From: Ampelocalamus luodianensis
Lineage: Eukaryota; Streptophyta; Magnoliopsida; Poales; Poaceae
DNA length: 64,000 nucleotides
Assembly: GCA_036346255.1 (NCBI GenBank)
Contig: CM070629.1
Coordinates: forward strand, 6,825,001 to 6,889,000
Direction of reading: 5' to 3'
The notes beneath the pieces are model-generated. The model worked only from the letters and a program-made list of their open reading frames with translations. It was not told the DNA's origin and ran no database searches. Positions 33,345-45,690 of the stretch are shown here, in pieces; within the stretch, counting starts at the first letter, position 1; each line of letters opens with the position of its first letter. A program made the translations under genes and the position numbers.

Positions 33345-34600
33345 CATTTGAAATGAAGACATGGCCCAGTCGCCGATCCTACTGGCTCACGCAGAGTTGC
33401 TTGGTGCACGACGTGTACGTAGAGGTATACTCCGTCCACCAGGTGATGAGGCAGTTCAATCTATAGCAGGAGGTCCCAGTCCCTGGGAAAGCCAGTGCCG
33501 CCGAACATCCACGGATAAGTTCATCTTGAATATACTATCATAATTGTTTTCCCTGTGTACTAACATTTTTGTCGTGATGCTTTCTCCAGGCACACTAGGA
33601 AGGGTGTCCCAGGTACCACATCTTGGGCAATTCGGATGGAGCCATGGGTGCATTAGTGGGTACATGCATTTGACGACGTGGTACAGGAGCATGCCCGTAC
33701 GACCACCGGACGTACTACTACATCGAGTGGTACAACACTCAGACGAGAGTGTGTTGCGTCCGGTTCATGGACGACCCACAGCCACACATCGTTGAGACGA
33801 TCGACACCTACCCACGTAGCCGAACTCTGCATACCACAACGTGGTACGTAGTAAACTCTTCGTATAGTATTTCTTTACTTGCCATGTCATTGCATTCTAA
33901 CTAAATCTTCATGCCTGACAAAGCGATCTCAGATGGGAGGTGCACACTGAGGAGAGGTCTGTTCATAGTCGGATCGGGGACCACCTTGACATGACGCTGG
34001 AGGAGCTGAGAGAGGCCATGGTCCGACTCATAGACTACCAGAGGCGTGTCGGTGAGCTCATGTACTGTCGGAGGGCGAGAGACGTGGTGGATGCACCATC
34101 ACGCGTCGACAAAGTACATGGATAGGGGTTGAGCCACAGTGTGTCGCGCCCGACACAAACGACGACGGCTCCGCACCCGGATGTCCCGGGCAGGTCCTCG
34201 TGGCACTATGCCAAGAGTACACCTACCGAGTTCGCAGGTGCAACTCTACAACTCATCTAAGCTTATTCATTTCTAACTGATTTTTTAACTAACGCCAATT
34301 TGTTTCAACATGACCTAAGTTCCATGCATATGCGGGGCGCAGCATGGGGGAACATCCATTCCGATGTAATGACCAGGTCAATTACTGCTCCCTTTATCGT
34401 GTTTTCATTTTGCATTTGCAATACATTTTAAAAATATGTCTTACTGTTTGGTAGGAGTCATCACGGTTGGGAGTAGAGACACCTAGTCGTGCAGTTTGGG
34501 ATACAGTACTCTGACTACAACATTGACAAGATCCTGTATCCGCGAGATGATGGTACGCCCTCGTAGTCCGAGGGCGCTCTCCGTTGGGGCTTCATAGCTC
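33345..34600 (+). pseudogene. Plant mobile domain (PMD) gene fragment, decayed
   Basis: Exon-like pieces match the C-terminal half of PMD proteins. The first has VYSVHQVMRQFNL followed by a TAG and QEVPVP (33417-33485). The second has YIEWYNTQTRVCCVRFMDDP (near 33721-33781) and PHIVETIDTYPRS. The third has RIGDHLDMTLEELREAMVRL (33959-34030) and LIDYQRRVGELMYCRRARDV. GT/AG-compatible gaps between them (for example around 33845-33932) suggest old introns. Stops and frameshifts end its function. The 3' end was cut by the hAT insertion at 34733; a few codons continue after 35882. PMD proteins are linked to transposon silencing and element mobility in plants. Confidence 0.78.
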
Positions 34601-34733
34601 CATGGTGCGCCTCCACCGTCCCAACCACTGACACTGTCGGGCCTCGCCACACTCGCGGAGTTTCCTCACCCCTCTAGGGTAGTTCGGTCGCTAGAGCCCT
34701 TGACGTACTCGTATTAGCCGCAGGACCGCTGGA

Positions 34734-35874
34734 TAGGGGTGAAAACGGATCGGATAGTTTTCGACCGATCCGGACAAAAACGGATTCGGAACGTCTCGGA
34801 TCGGATTTTTCTCGGATAATTTTCGGATCAAACGAATTCGGATTTTTTTGTCGAAACGAAACGAATCACGGTAGGCATGCTATCCGGCGGATACGGAACG
34901 AATACGGATTATCCGGATAAGACGGAGTCCAGATATCCGATTTCGCCCAAAAGTGGGTTTCAGCCCAAAAGAGAAAAGGGATTTTAATTGATTTTTGAAT
35001 TTGAAAATGCAACAAATCAAATAGTCTTTAGAAAATAACAAATAGAGTTCAAAATCCTATAAAATCATAGAAATTGTTGAATTATTTTTAACTTAATAAA
35101 ATTAGTTCTAACTTAAAGTTGGTTTTATTTTTGTATATAAATTATTTTAAATTTCTAAAAATAGGAAAACCTTTTAAAATCCAATAAATTCAATAAATTA
35201 ATTAAAATTTTCTTTTCACTTTAAATCCAATAAAATCCCAGAAAACTCAATAAATTTTATTTTTACATTAAAAGTAGAAAAATAAATAATTGACTTTATT
35301 TTATTATTTTTTCCTTTTAACCGTAAAAACTCTTTTAAATCTTAGAAAATCCAATAAAATAATAACTTTATTAATTTTATTTTTGGTAACATACTTTGGG
35401 ATGTTACAGTCATTTATGATATAGATTAACCATCTAGTCTAATCGATGTTAGTGTGAACTAAATTTTATGTATATGATGAACTAAGTGTGAATGCATGAT
35501 GACTTTGTAAGTTATGACTTATGAGTTAAATATGGTAAACTAAGTGTTGTATTTGTGATGAACTAGTTAATGTAACTTACTAGTGCCAATGTTATGTGTG
35601 GTTGCTAAAAATAATTCATGAATATTTACATCAAATAAATTAGTTATATGTTTTTGTTAATTTCTGGCATACAATTTAAGGGGTTTTCATGTTCCGAAAA
35701 ATATCTGTGACCGTATTCGTTTTGATTCGTATTCGCTCCGTATTCGTATTTGATACTATCCGTATTCGTATTCGTATCCGGGGTATTCGTATTCGGATCC
35801 GGATCCGAAAAATAATATGAAAACAAATATGGTAAAACCATTATCCGTCCGTTTCCGATCCGTTTTCACCCCTA
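34734..35874. mobile_element. Non-autonomous hAT element, 1141 bp
   Basis: Starts TAGGGGTGAAAACGGATCGG and ends CCGATCCGTTTTCACCCCTA (inverted). It is flanked by a perfect 8-bp duplication CCGCTGGA (34726-34733 and 35875-35882), diagnostic of hAT. Subterminal regions are packed with short CGGAT(T/A)CGGA-type motifs, direct and inverted. The AT-rich centre has no transposase. It interrupts the PMD gene inside the MULE, giving a relative age: MULE first, then hAT. Confidence 0.95.
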
Positions 35875-36403
35875 CCGCTGGACAAGGACAGGGACCACCC
35901 GTGGAGTAGGCCAGAAGAGGGCCTGTGACTAGATGTACGACCCATATTATGTAAATATTAATTTTTGTATAACTACCATTATGTATGTATCCATTTTCAA
36001 TCTCATTTGTTGTTGTTGCACGTACGACTAATCTTGTATGGGACTCAGCATCGCGACACCCCACACATCGTGTAGACCAAACAAACGAGTAGACCCCAAC
36101 GAAATGACACGTACATTGGCGCCAATAGAATTCAAGGTCAGCTCTGCATTCTCTAGCAAAAACCCAAAAAAACAACTCTTGCGCTATTTCAATTGGCGAT
36201 GAGAACTTTTCGCCATTTCAAATGACGGCTTAAGTCTCTGCTGCTATTTGGAATGGCGACAGAGACCTTTGACACTGTTTTGTTGGCAATAAAGGTCTAT
36301 CGCCAATTGATGCTAGAGGTTTTTTTGTAATTTTATTACACATGTATTTATTTTTATAATTCTATTTTTAAAATGGATTATTTAAAAAAAATCGCGTTCG
36401 CTT

Positions 36404-39400
36404 TACTGCGATTAACAGCGCCTTACCGGGTTTTCGCGTTCGTTGCACACGAACGGTGAATGGAAAACTGAACAAGAACAACCCCTTAATACAGTGTATC
36501 ATATGCCATATGGTTATGCGGAAGCGTAAATCCGTCGCGACCGGAACATAGTAATGCCTAACGGCAGATGCCAGCTCCGAAATCTAGAGTCCGGCCGGGC
36601 AGAAGGAGAAACTTGTCACGTGTCGCCGGTCGCACGAGCGTAAACATACCATACGATGTTCCGGTCGGCACCCGAGCAGCCCACACGAGCTGGCCACACC
36701 CACGAGATTAGTTTCCCGGGCCCCGTGGACCGGGAGGTACACGGCACGACCACGTGCACGCACGGCGGAAGCCGCAGTCCAGCTAGCGGCAGGCAACGCG
36801 CCGACGCCCGCGCTGCCCATCGAACCACCGGCACGGCGTTCCTCCTCGACACCTCGCTCCGCACGGTTGCCTCCCTCCCGCCGTCCCGCCCCACGCCGTT
36901 GCAGCCTCGCAGCGCGCCATGCACCCCACACTCTCCATGCATCTACGCCTGCCTCCCCTCCCTGGCTCCCTATCCCCATGTTAGTACAAACGATATAGCA
37001 CTAGCAGACGATGACATGGTGTTCTTTGTGACTGAAATTTCAAAAATGAGCAGCCACATGGAGTGCTCTGGAAAAGTGCGGCAAAATGTTCGCACCATAA
37101 CACAAGCGGTCTGAAAGCGCGCCCTACCGCGGTCTAAAAGTACGATAGGTTTACAGCTGCACGTACTTGCAGCCGTATGTTTGAAAGCGCGGCAGGTATC
37201 TACAACGATCCTAGAGTGTGATAGGTACTTACAGTGATCTAAGAGCGTGGCATCAACCTGCCACAATACCGATGCTGCATATGCCATGCGACACCATTTT
37301 TACAATTTCGGTCGGTCGGAAGCTAGTTTTGCTAAAAGCGCCAAATCAGAAAGAAAAAAAAAAAAAAGAAAAACTAGCTGATCCGCCAACTGGGACATAC
37401 TGTTAGCATGGGATAGCAGTCGGGGATGCGTGTATTAGGTGCGCGCGATTCATGGAGCCTGGCGCTGATCGGCACGAGGGGTGCTCCCCGTTCTGCATGC
37501 TGCCTCCCTTAAATTACTGCTCAGCGCGAACGATTTTCCTTTGGACGAGGACTTGTTCGCACTCATAGCTCATAGGTTCGATTAGCTTGGGCCGGCGACT
37601 TGATTGGTCTGGTTAAAGAAAGGTGATATTCGATCGAGGGAAGCTTGTGCACAAAGTTTAAGCCTGTGATGATCCGTACTCCAATTCACGTTCGATGAAC
37701 GAAGACAGATCATGCACAGGGCACTAACATTTGTCTTGACGAGGACCGGTGACTCACCGCTTTGTTGACTTCAAAATGGTGGTAACTTGTGCACGCGTGG
37801 CGACGCTGCGGCGATCGAGAGGAACAAACAGAAACCGACAAAGTTAATTAGACGATATGCTAACTTCCTCGAGCCCTCCTCCTGTTGTAAACAAAAGCAT
37901 GTGTCAGGACTGAATTAGGAGTACAAGCACACACGTTAACATCATGACATGTACCAAAATCCTACGTGTGTCTTCAACTTGTAATCGTTAGAAGTAACAA
38001 GGTATGTATGCTGAGTAGAAAGGGTCATTTTCCAACTGTACGTGACAGTTTAGGCATGTTTGGAATGTGAAATTAATTTTCCTAGATTTACAAGGGAATT
38101 AAACCGTCTCACCTGAAATGCCGTGAAATTCCTACGGATTTTATGCGTTTCAAATAGGCTCTTACTAGTTTTCTATAGAGGGATTGGCCGACCAACTACT
38201 AAGGCAACAAAATGACAAATTACAAACTTATACATTTGAATGGTTTTAGAACTGGCCTCATGGAAAGCAATGTTATAGAGTCGTCACCTCTTCATGATGA
38301 TAGGAACGCATGGACGGAGTACTTCTACTTAACAGCAAGGAGGCAAATGCATAGAGAAAGGACCGTTATACTCCCTCCTCCTCCTCTCTACCCTAATTAG
38401 CCTAAGCTAATTAATGAAAGAGAAAAACTGTGAAACGTTATACCGTTGGAGGGCAAACTGATGGTCTGCTGTCCGATCGGATCCGGTCCAACGGTTCTTA
38501 TCCCCACATCCCACCTCCCCCACATCTCTCTCTCCCCAAGTCCCCACCTCTCCTCTCTCTCGCACAGGAAAGAGGGGCGTGCAAGCGCGGTGGACAACGA
38601 CGCTCGTGTCTTCCCGACCCCGTGGTCGGCGGCGGCGACCCGACCCCGAGCCTCCCTGTCCTCGAGCGCGGCACCCGATCGACGACCAAGGTGATCAAAG
38701 GAGGCAACACGACCGAGGCGGCAAGATCCGCGGCTTGGCTTGGCGATTACTGGTGGATCCGTGTCTACAGCCGGGAGGCGGATCGGAAGAGCCGACAGAC
38801 GCCAATGAAGAGAGATAGGAGAGAGAAGGGATAGAGAGGTTTGAAAATTGTTCCAATTTGTGGGGGTGACCGTAGTTGGGGCCAGAGCCGAGAAGAGGGT
38901 GCATTGACGGCAGACGATGTCGAGAGGCTCCGTGGCAATGCAGTAGTGCCGTCGTAGCCAAGTGTGTGTTGGTTGAAACTCGTTGAAACTTTCTTGAAAT
39001 TTTGATTGAAACTTGTTGAAAGCTACTAAAACTTTTGTTTTGAAACTTGTGAAACATATTGAAACTATCTAGCTAAGATTTGTTGAAACTTATGCTTCAA
39101 AATCTGAAACTTGTTGAAACTTGGTTTGAAATTTTTCTTTGAATCTTCTGGAAACTTCTAGAAACGCATGAAACTCGCTGAAGCCTGATACTTTTAAAAT
39201 ATTCTCACGAAACATCATAAAACTTACTGTTATATCGTTGCAACACTATAACGTTCCCTAATCGCTTCCTTAATGACAAGGTTTTGTCAGGTAGTATGAT
39301 CAAAACAACCATTACAGGCAACGAGTACCGCTCTACTGGGTGCCATCGAACGCAAATACATAGAATGAACTTGCGAGATCTAAAGGCAAAAAAATAGTGT

Positions 39401-40440
39401 GCAATAGGAGACTTTATCCTTTCGCATATCCTGGTCGAGCCGAGCATGGGTCCTCTCTAGATATGCTGGGGCCTCTATCCTTGTCACAAAGCTTCCTACT
39501 TGGTCGTGAAGATGCGATTTTTTACGCCATGCATCGAGCCTGCAACCTGAGTGATCAGTCTAGGTGGACGCAAACCGTGCTCGCCAACGCTACAAGTGTC
39601 AGTAGGTCAGTAGGAGAAGCTTGTCGTCACTCCCAGAGCGCTCTAGGCACCGTGCCTCTCCTTTCTTCCTACAGCAACTGGGCACTGGGCACTGGGCAAA
39701 CATTCTTTCTTTATTACGCTTATGATAAAGATTCATTAAATCTAATGGTTCAATAGGGATCAAGGGCCATTATCTGCCAAGTGGACTCCAGATCCGAACT
39801 CCTGCAATTCCTCGCTTGTTATAAGAAGTTGTTAGATAGAGCAAGTCGGCACCGATCCTACACATGGTAGAAGATGTTGTCAGCGGTGTGACGAGGACTA
39901 AATAATCTATATTTAATGGGTAATCATAAGCCACGTGCATCCGAGCAAAATAGAAAATATCGGATGCTTCACCCATTCCACTCCACTCAACTTCCCTATT
40001 TTTTAATTCTGGTGTCTAGCCACTGCTCCCCGACAGCGCCAGCTCGCTTCCCTTCCGATTCCCTCACACACTTCGCGTCCACCTCAATTCCCTATATATT
40101 TTAGCTCTCTATTCCTCTTCCTTTCCCTTCTCTCTCTGAGCCAGTGAGGAGAAGGGTGTCACCTAAACAGCAGCGGGTGTGGAGGAGCGACGGATTCAGA
40201 AGGCAGCGGTGGAGCTGCAAATTTAAGAGGAGGGAGATGAACTGCATCGAGACTGAGAGGAAAGGGAGATTGAAGAGAGGCGCCATGTGGTGAATGGTGA
40301 GATTGAAGATGAGGCGTCGGTCTCAGCCCACTAGATCCGATGTTGGCCATCAACAAGGAGGTGGTATTGGCTGGCTCCTCCTCCGGCAAGCTCGGCCATC
40401 GCCAATGCCCACATGCCTCTCCGTGCACCTCCTATAGGTA
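36404..40440. other. Intergenic, no supported gene
   Basis: G+C-rich at 36.6-37.0 kb and 38.5-38.9 kb without a recognisable protein. 37.0-37.35 kb has tract ends (TTTTGCTAAAAGCGCC) like the TIR family at 64 kb. 38.05-38.17 kb resembles the 'GTTTGGAATG' type of grass MITE. 39.97-40.43 kb has TATATATTTTAGC and a C/T-rich leader that could be an orphan promoter. Confidence 0.4.
38965..39190 (+). repeat. Degenerate GAAACTTGTTGAAA tandem repeat
   Basis: About a dozen diverged copies of TTGAAACTTGTTGAAA-like heptamer pairs, with no coding sense. Confidence 0.7.
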
Positions 40441-43400
40441 CGATTTGTTGGAGGCATGCGATGCCCTGTGTCATTACCCCGAAGGGTAATCAGACTTAAA
40501 CATATGGATTACTATTTGTCTACCCGGTAGGACATCGCTCCGACAATAGTAAACCTTACCAGAGTTAACGCAACACAACAATAAGATAGAAAATTTACTT
40601 TATTACAATATTTAGCCACGCAAAGCTATGGTCTTTACAAGTAGTAATTTACAAGTGCAAAATAGGACTAAGTCCCCTCGCTTACCTGCCCTGCTCCACT
40701 GGTCGCCTACTCGTCCCACACACCGAATAGGGTATCCACCTTGCCCTACTCCTCGAAATCAGCGCTCTTGCCTCCTGCGACCTCCTCGGCACCTGCGTAT
40801 CCTTCATCCCACTCAGGATAGCTTCCCGTCGGACTATAATCTAACAAAGGAAAACAATAGCAAGGTTGAGTACTAATGTACTCGGCAAGCATTAATAACA
40901 AAAGATGTATTGTATGACTCATCTCTGTTTGTTATCATATTTTCTAACTCATCTTTTTTATGAAAAAATAATTTACCAAGATTTATGTGGCAAGTTTTAA
41001 TTCGAAAAAGGCTACTTGTCACTCGGTAAGAAGATAAACCCCTAGCGGTCACCGTAGACTCCAATCCAGGAGATAGGCATGAATTCATGATTTTATATAG
41101 CACTGCACAAGCTTTGTACCACTTTTACCCATAGCTACTCTGAGCTAGGTCCCCGGTATTTTCTTTGATGCAGGTTCGAGTTCAGAATACATAATGTTTT
41201 TCAAGTTACGTAATTAAGTCTCTACCCATTACTTTCCGTCAGTGTCCTGAGGCGCTCACCCATTCCTCCACCGAGTTCCCGTAAAGTTGGTTGGGCCAAA
41301 CTCCCCCGCATCCAACACTCCACGTGCGGTACTATATCGCCTTAGATCCCCCACTTCTGGACTTTTCTACCGGTCCTGGGTTTCTCCATAACTCACAAAA
41401 CTCACACATATTACTTATCCGATATGGAGAGTATAGCCACGTAACAAGTTAGTATTTTCTGTCCATCGAAATGGGAAAACGGTTCGCACTTAAACACGGC
41501 CTCTTATCCGAGTAAGAGTTTTGTTGGCCCTTATATATTACCTATATGTAAAAGGATCCCACCTCTTCCCTCATCTCTTTCCTATCACGGGCCCCCTTTA
41601 CCCTCTTAATATTTCTCTTGCAGTACAGCTGCTCATCTCACCTATATTGCTCTTTTCTCATTCATCATCTCTTTTATTTTCTCTTCTTTCTTTTATTTGA
41701 TTTGATTTTGAGATATAGTTTTATGCACATATGTATAATGATACAGCAAAGTAACGTTTACATTTAATATAACTAGGTTGATGTTCAAGAGATAAGCTTG
41801 TCTTCGTAGTCGTAGAAAAGATCGACGTTAACAAAATCGGTATCAACTACTTCTACCTGCGTCGATTCATCCTCTGCATTTATACGGCAGTGCAAATAAT
41901 AAATAATTAATTACTAAGATGCTTTAGGGTGCTATTATGCGTACATTAGTCAGATGATTTTCTTTTTAGAAGATTTAAATTTTAATAATATTTTCGGATC
42001 CCCCGTTAGGTTAGCGTTCCCCAACTGCGGTTGTTCTAGTCTGACAGCTCTAGGGTCGAAGTTGCCTACGTTCATATTTTAACGCATGAGAGCATAATAC
42101 TAAACGTACCTGCATGCAACTAGGTCTATTCAATTTTACTCATGCAAAAATGCCTAATCGATTTTACTTAGGTGTTTAATTTAAATAATCTACCTCGAAT
42201 AAATTATTTCTAACGCATCAGATTATTTCTTTAATTTGGAGAGTTCTATTGGCGACTTAATTTACTTATAACGTCCTAGATTAATTTTGCACTGATTCCC
42301 GCTTTTATTTCCTATTGGTGAGTCTACTGTTCTTTATCTTCGAGCGACATATAAACCTGCTTGGTCGAGCATATACATCACCGATATAAAATATTACCAG
42401 AGTTCATTTCTACTGCTACACCTGCTACCGTTAATCTTTATTAGAAATTACCTCTTTACCCCCTTACCTAAATCCTTATTTTCTAAACTTTAATTTCCTA
42501 ATCTCTCCCCGCCTAACTCTTTCTCTCTCCTCCCCATTTACCAGCTGAATTCCCCTGGCCATTCATTCCTTCTTCCTCACTTCTTCTATTTCCCCATTCC
42601 CATTTCTTCTTCTCCCTTCTCATTCTCCATTCTCCTGGTGCTTTCTCTCGGTCGACTTGGTCTTACGCATGGCGCTGCCTCCTTTTGCGCCTCCCGACTT
42701 GGCCTGGCACAGCTGTCGGCCACCGGCTCACCCACGTGCTCGCCTCAGGCTCAGCCCTCTCGCCCCCTGCACCTTGGGACGTCACTGGCTCGCCTGCACC
42801 CCGGTGCCTCCCCGACTTGGCCACGCCGCACCTCCCCTGGCTCGGCTTTGCACCCGGTCGCTTGCGACCCTTTGCCTCCGGCCCGTACATGCGCTACTGC
42901 GGCTCTAGCCTACTCTCGCCTTTGGGTCGCTTGTGCGCCCGCCACTCCACTTGGCCTGGTCCTAGGCCGCTGGTTTTGAGGGTTGAGGCCAGATGCAGTT
43001 TCTTCTTTCTTGGTTTTGATTTTCCCCATTTCTATAGTTTCGGTTTTAAAAGTTTGGGCTTGATTATTTGTTGATGTGTGATGTTTGTTGCTTTTTGCAT
43101 GAAGAAGGTGATGGGGTGAGCTACTACCGTGGTAGTGGTTTTGCCGCTGATGCACTTAGGTAAACTACTCCCCTCTACTCTCTATCTCGTTCCATCCCCT
43201 TTCTCTGTGATGCCTGGATGATATGGATATTGTTGATGCTAGGGTTGTCGTTCGATGCTCTTTGTGCCATGCCTAGTTCATACTGGGTTGTTTTGCTTGG
43301 GAAAAAAATAACAGTGTGAGAGAATAATGGTGGGTTAGCTCTGTTAGCTTGGTCGGTTTGGGAAAAAGGGATGGCAGTGCTTGGCCTTGGTGGTGGTCGT

Positions 43401-44630
43401 GGTGCTCTCCTTGTGTTCTTGTTGGTCGCTTCTGGTTCTTGTCGCCCTTGTCGACCTGGCATTGTCCTGGTATTTTTTGCCGGTTGGAGTCGTCTCTTGT
43501 CGTTCCCGCTCCGTCGGTCTTCCTCAACTTCTTTGCGCTCCTCTCCTCCGATTGCTCTATGTGGGTGGTTTGTTTTGGATGGTGATGGTGTGGTTGGTTC
43601 TTTGTTGCCAGTGGAGGTGGTGATGAGGCTTGTCTTGCTTGGCTTGTCTTGTGGATGGCTTTGCTTTGGTGTTGCCTTGTGGATAGCAGTGGACTCGTTT
43701 GGCTTGCTTTGTGTCGGCCTTCGGCTGGGAATGAAATGGGTTGTAAGTGAGAGGCTTTGTGAGGGAGAGGCTTATGGGGGTGCTCTCAGCTATGACTCTT
43801 TCCTTTTCCTATGCATACAAAAAGTGCCCCGCCCTTATCCCTTTTACTCTCTTGGTGGACTGTTTGGCTATTGTCCATTGGTCCAAAGATCACTATTCGA
43901 CGAATTTTCTGCAGTTCAGGTAAGTCGGTATAACGTGGGTATCGGATTTTCTAAAATTGTTGGGTGACAAGACCCACTGGAAGTGAAATGGTGCCGACTA
44001 ACCTAGGTTGGTCTGGGAACCTCGATGATCTTCGGGGAATCTGACGATAATCTCTTTTATTCTAACTTCTATTTTATTGAATTTGGTCTGCTACCTATCT
44101 TTTGGTTGTTTGGCGGACGATGGATGTGGCAAGGGTTCGGATCGGCCGAGGAATGGTTGTGACTGGGTGGCGATAAATGGACAAGAGAAGAAAAGGCTTC
44201 GGTGGTATGCATGCAAGATTTAGTCTGCAATTTAATCATCTGTTGTAAATAATTCTTGTAATAAATTCTGAGACTGTATTATTGTTTTATCTCTGCTTGC
44301 ACGAATTCTTGTAAATAATCCTGAGTTGTAATATTTTATTTTCGCTTGTAAAGAAATCATATTGGTTGATTATGGGATTGAATTAATGTTGTATGTCCTC
44401 TTATAATGAATTCTTTGTAGTTGACTTTGGGTTATTTCAATGTTGCAGATTATGCTAAGGAACTCCTGAGAATATATCTTGTGTGAATTTGTTTGGCGAT
44501 GTGATCAATATCCATCTGAGCTTAGGTTCTGTTTTTTATTAAATGAATTTTATTTATTGCTAATTATCGACTAGTGTTGTTTAAATTAGTTTGAATTTTT
44601 AGAGTTCTCACAAGGCATTAGCTGGATTTG
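40441..44630. other. Unclassified long repeat-like region
   Basis: Includes TGTCATTACCCCGAAGGGTAAT near 40469, a segment with AGTACTAATGTACTCGGCAAG (40870-40890) of a type often seen in grass retroelements, a long C/T-rich stretch (42480-42660), a C-rich Pro/Ala-coding-like block (42660-42970) and G/T-rich DNA (43340-43760). It may be a long solo LTR or non-autonomous retroelement, but matching ends and duplication were not found. No gene can be supported. Confidence 0.4.
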
Positions 44631-44947
44631 TTGCAATAGGTGTTTCAGATACTCCACCTCTTCTTTAAAGCTTCTTTTTTGTTGCGACCGTTGAAAAAAG
44701 TGTTACAACCGTTGAAAAAAATGTTGCACATTTTTTTGTTGCATTAGGTGTTTCGAGATGCCCCACCTCTTCTTTGATAGTTAGTTTCTTTTTGTTGCGA
44801 TGGTTGAAAAAAAAATTGTGACCGTTGAAAAAATATTGCACACTTTTTTGTTGCAATAGGTGTTTCCAAATTGCTCCACCTTAGTTAGTTTCTTTTTGGT
44901 TGCGACCGTTAAAAAAAAATATTACACATATTCCTCTTTTTGTTGCA
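44631..44947 (+). repeat. Three-copy tandem repeat, ~115-bp unit
   Basis: Units start near 44631, 44741 and 44853. Each has TTGCAATAGGTGTTTC, a CTCCACCT segment, TTTCTTTTTGTTGCGACC and GTTGAAAAAA repeats. The third unit is shortened. Confidence 0.85.
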
Positions 44948-45430
44948 TATGAGGAGATCGAGCGGAAGAATTTATAGGGAATTTTGTTGATGTCGGAGGC
45001 TTAGGCGACGAGGGAGTTTGGGGGTAGAAGAATTTATGGGGAATTTTTTGGCTGGGGGTGCGTGTGATGTTGCATGTTTGTTGATGATTTGTTGCATTCG
45101 GGAGGAGGTTCGTTCACGCGTAAGATGGACGGCTGAACAACATCGTCCGAAATCGGACGTCAAAGCATGGCGTACGGCGCTAGCATTCAAGCCGTACATC
45201 CGAGCGCTAGTCGTGTCCATATTTAATATTACACTATGAACAATGCTTGTCAGAACCAGTGTTGTATAATATCCTCCAAGTAGACGCCTACTCAGGCACT
45301 CGACTTGGTCTTTAAGGTTTACTATGGACAATAAGGTACTCTAGTCTATGGTATATCTTGGATTAGCCTCGGTTTACAAAATTCCTTCGTTTCTTATGGA
45401 CCCATTTTTTCGTTCCAGTTGGCACGTGGA
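44948..45430. other. Intergenic
   Basis: Contains two direct copies of AGAAGAATTTAT(A/G)GGGAATTTT (about 44964 and 45026). No gene. Confidence 0.45.
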
Positions 45431-45690
45431 AGATTTTTTTAAATAATATATTTTTAATAGAATTACAGAAATAAATATTCATTTAATAAAATTACAAAAA
45501 TAAGCTTTAGTCGACGTTTCAAACGATGGCATGCCCATTTCGCCAGTTGGATTTGTGACATGTGCCTTGTCACCAACGAAACAATATTAAATGTCTTTGT
45601 AGCTATTTGGAATGACGACAGAGAGCAAATCACCATTTGAAATAGCGATAAGTTTCTGTCGCCAACGACAGGAGCCTGGTTTGTTGGGCT
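45431..45690 (+). mobile_element. Left inverted end of a MULE (other end not found)
   Basis: Begins GATTTTTTTAAATAATATATTT and continues AAAATTACAAAAATAAGC, then GGCGACAGAG-like blocks, as in the MULE ends at 32507 and 36393. The captured GRF-type gene fragment lies directly inside. No right end or duplication was identified within the next several kilobases. Confidence 0.65.

Larger units (their letters stand above)
32507..36393. mobile_element. 3.9-kb MULE with PMD gene, 10-bp TSD
   Basis: Ends GATTTTTTAAAATAATAT / ATTATTTAAAAAAAATC are inverted and extend about 200 bases (AAAATTACAAAA, then CTGTCACC/TCGCCATTT-type repeats of GGCGACAGAG). The flanking 10-bp duplication GCGTTCGCTT (32497-32506 and 36394-36403) is perfect. 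The interior has a decayed PMD gene on + and a nested hAT element (34734-35874). There is no transposase, so this is a non-autonomous gene-carrying MULE. It shares end sequences with 17385-18333 and 45431. Confidence 0.93.

Noticed and set aside
36656..37114. 152-codon frame resembling a leader or small protein
   Set aside because: No family resemblance. It is G+C-rich at first and then runs into repeat-like sequence.
40441..44630. Solo LTR starting at 40446 (TGTTGG) or 40469 (TGTCATT)
   Set aside because: No matching CA end with a repeated 5-bp flank (CGATT or CCCTG) was found at the right side.
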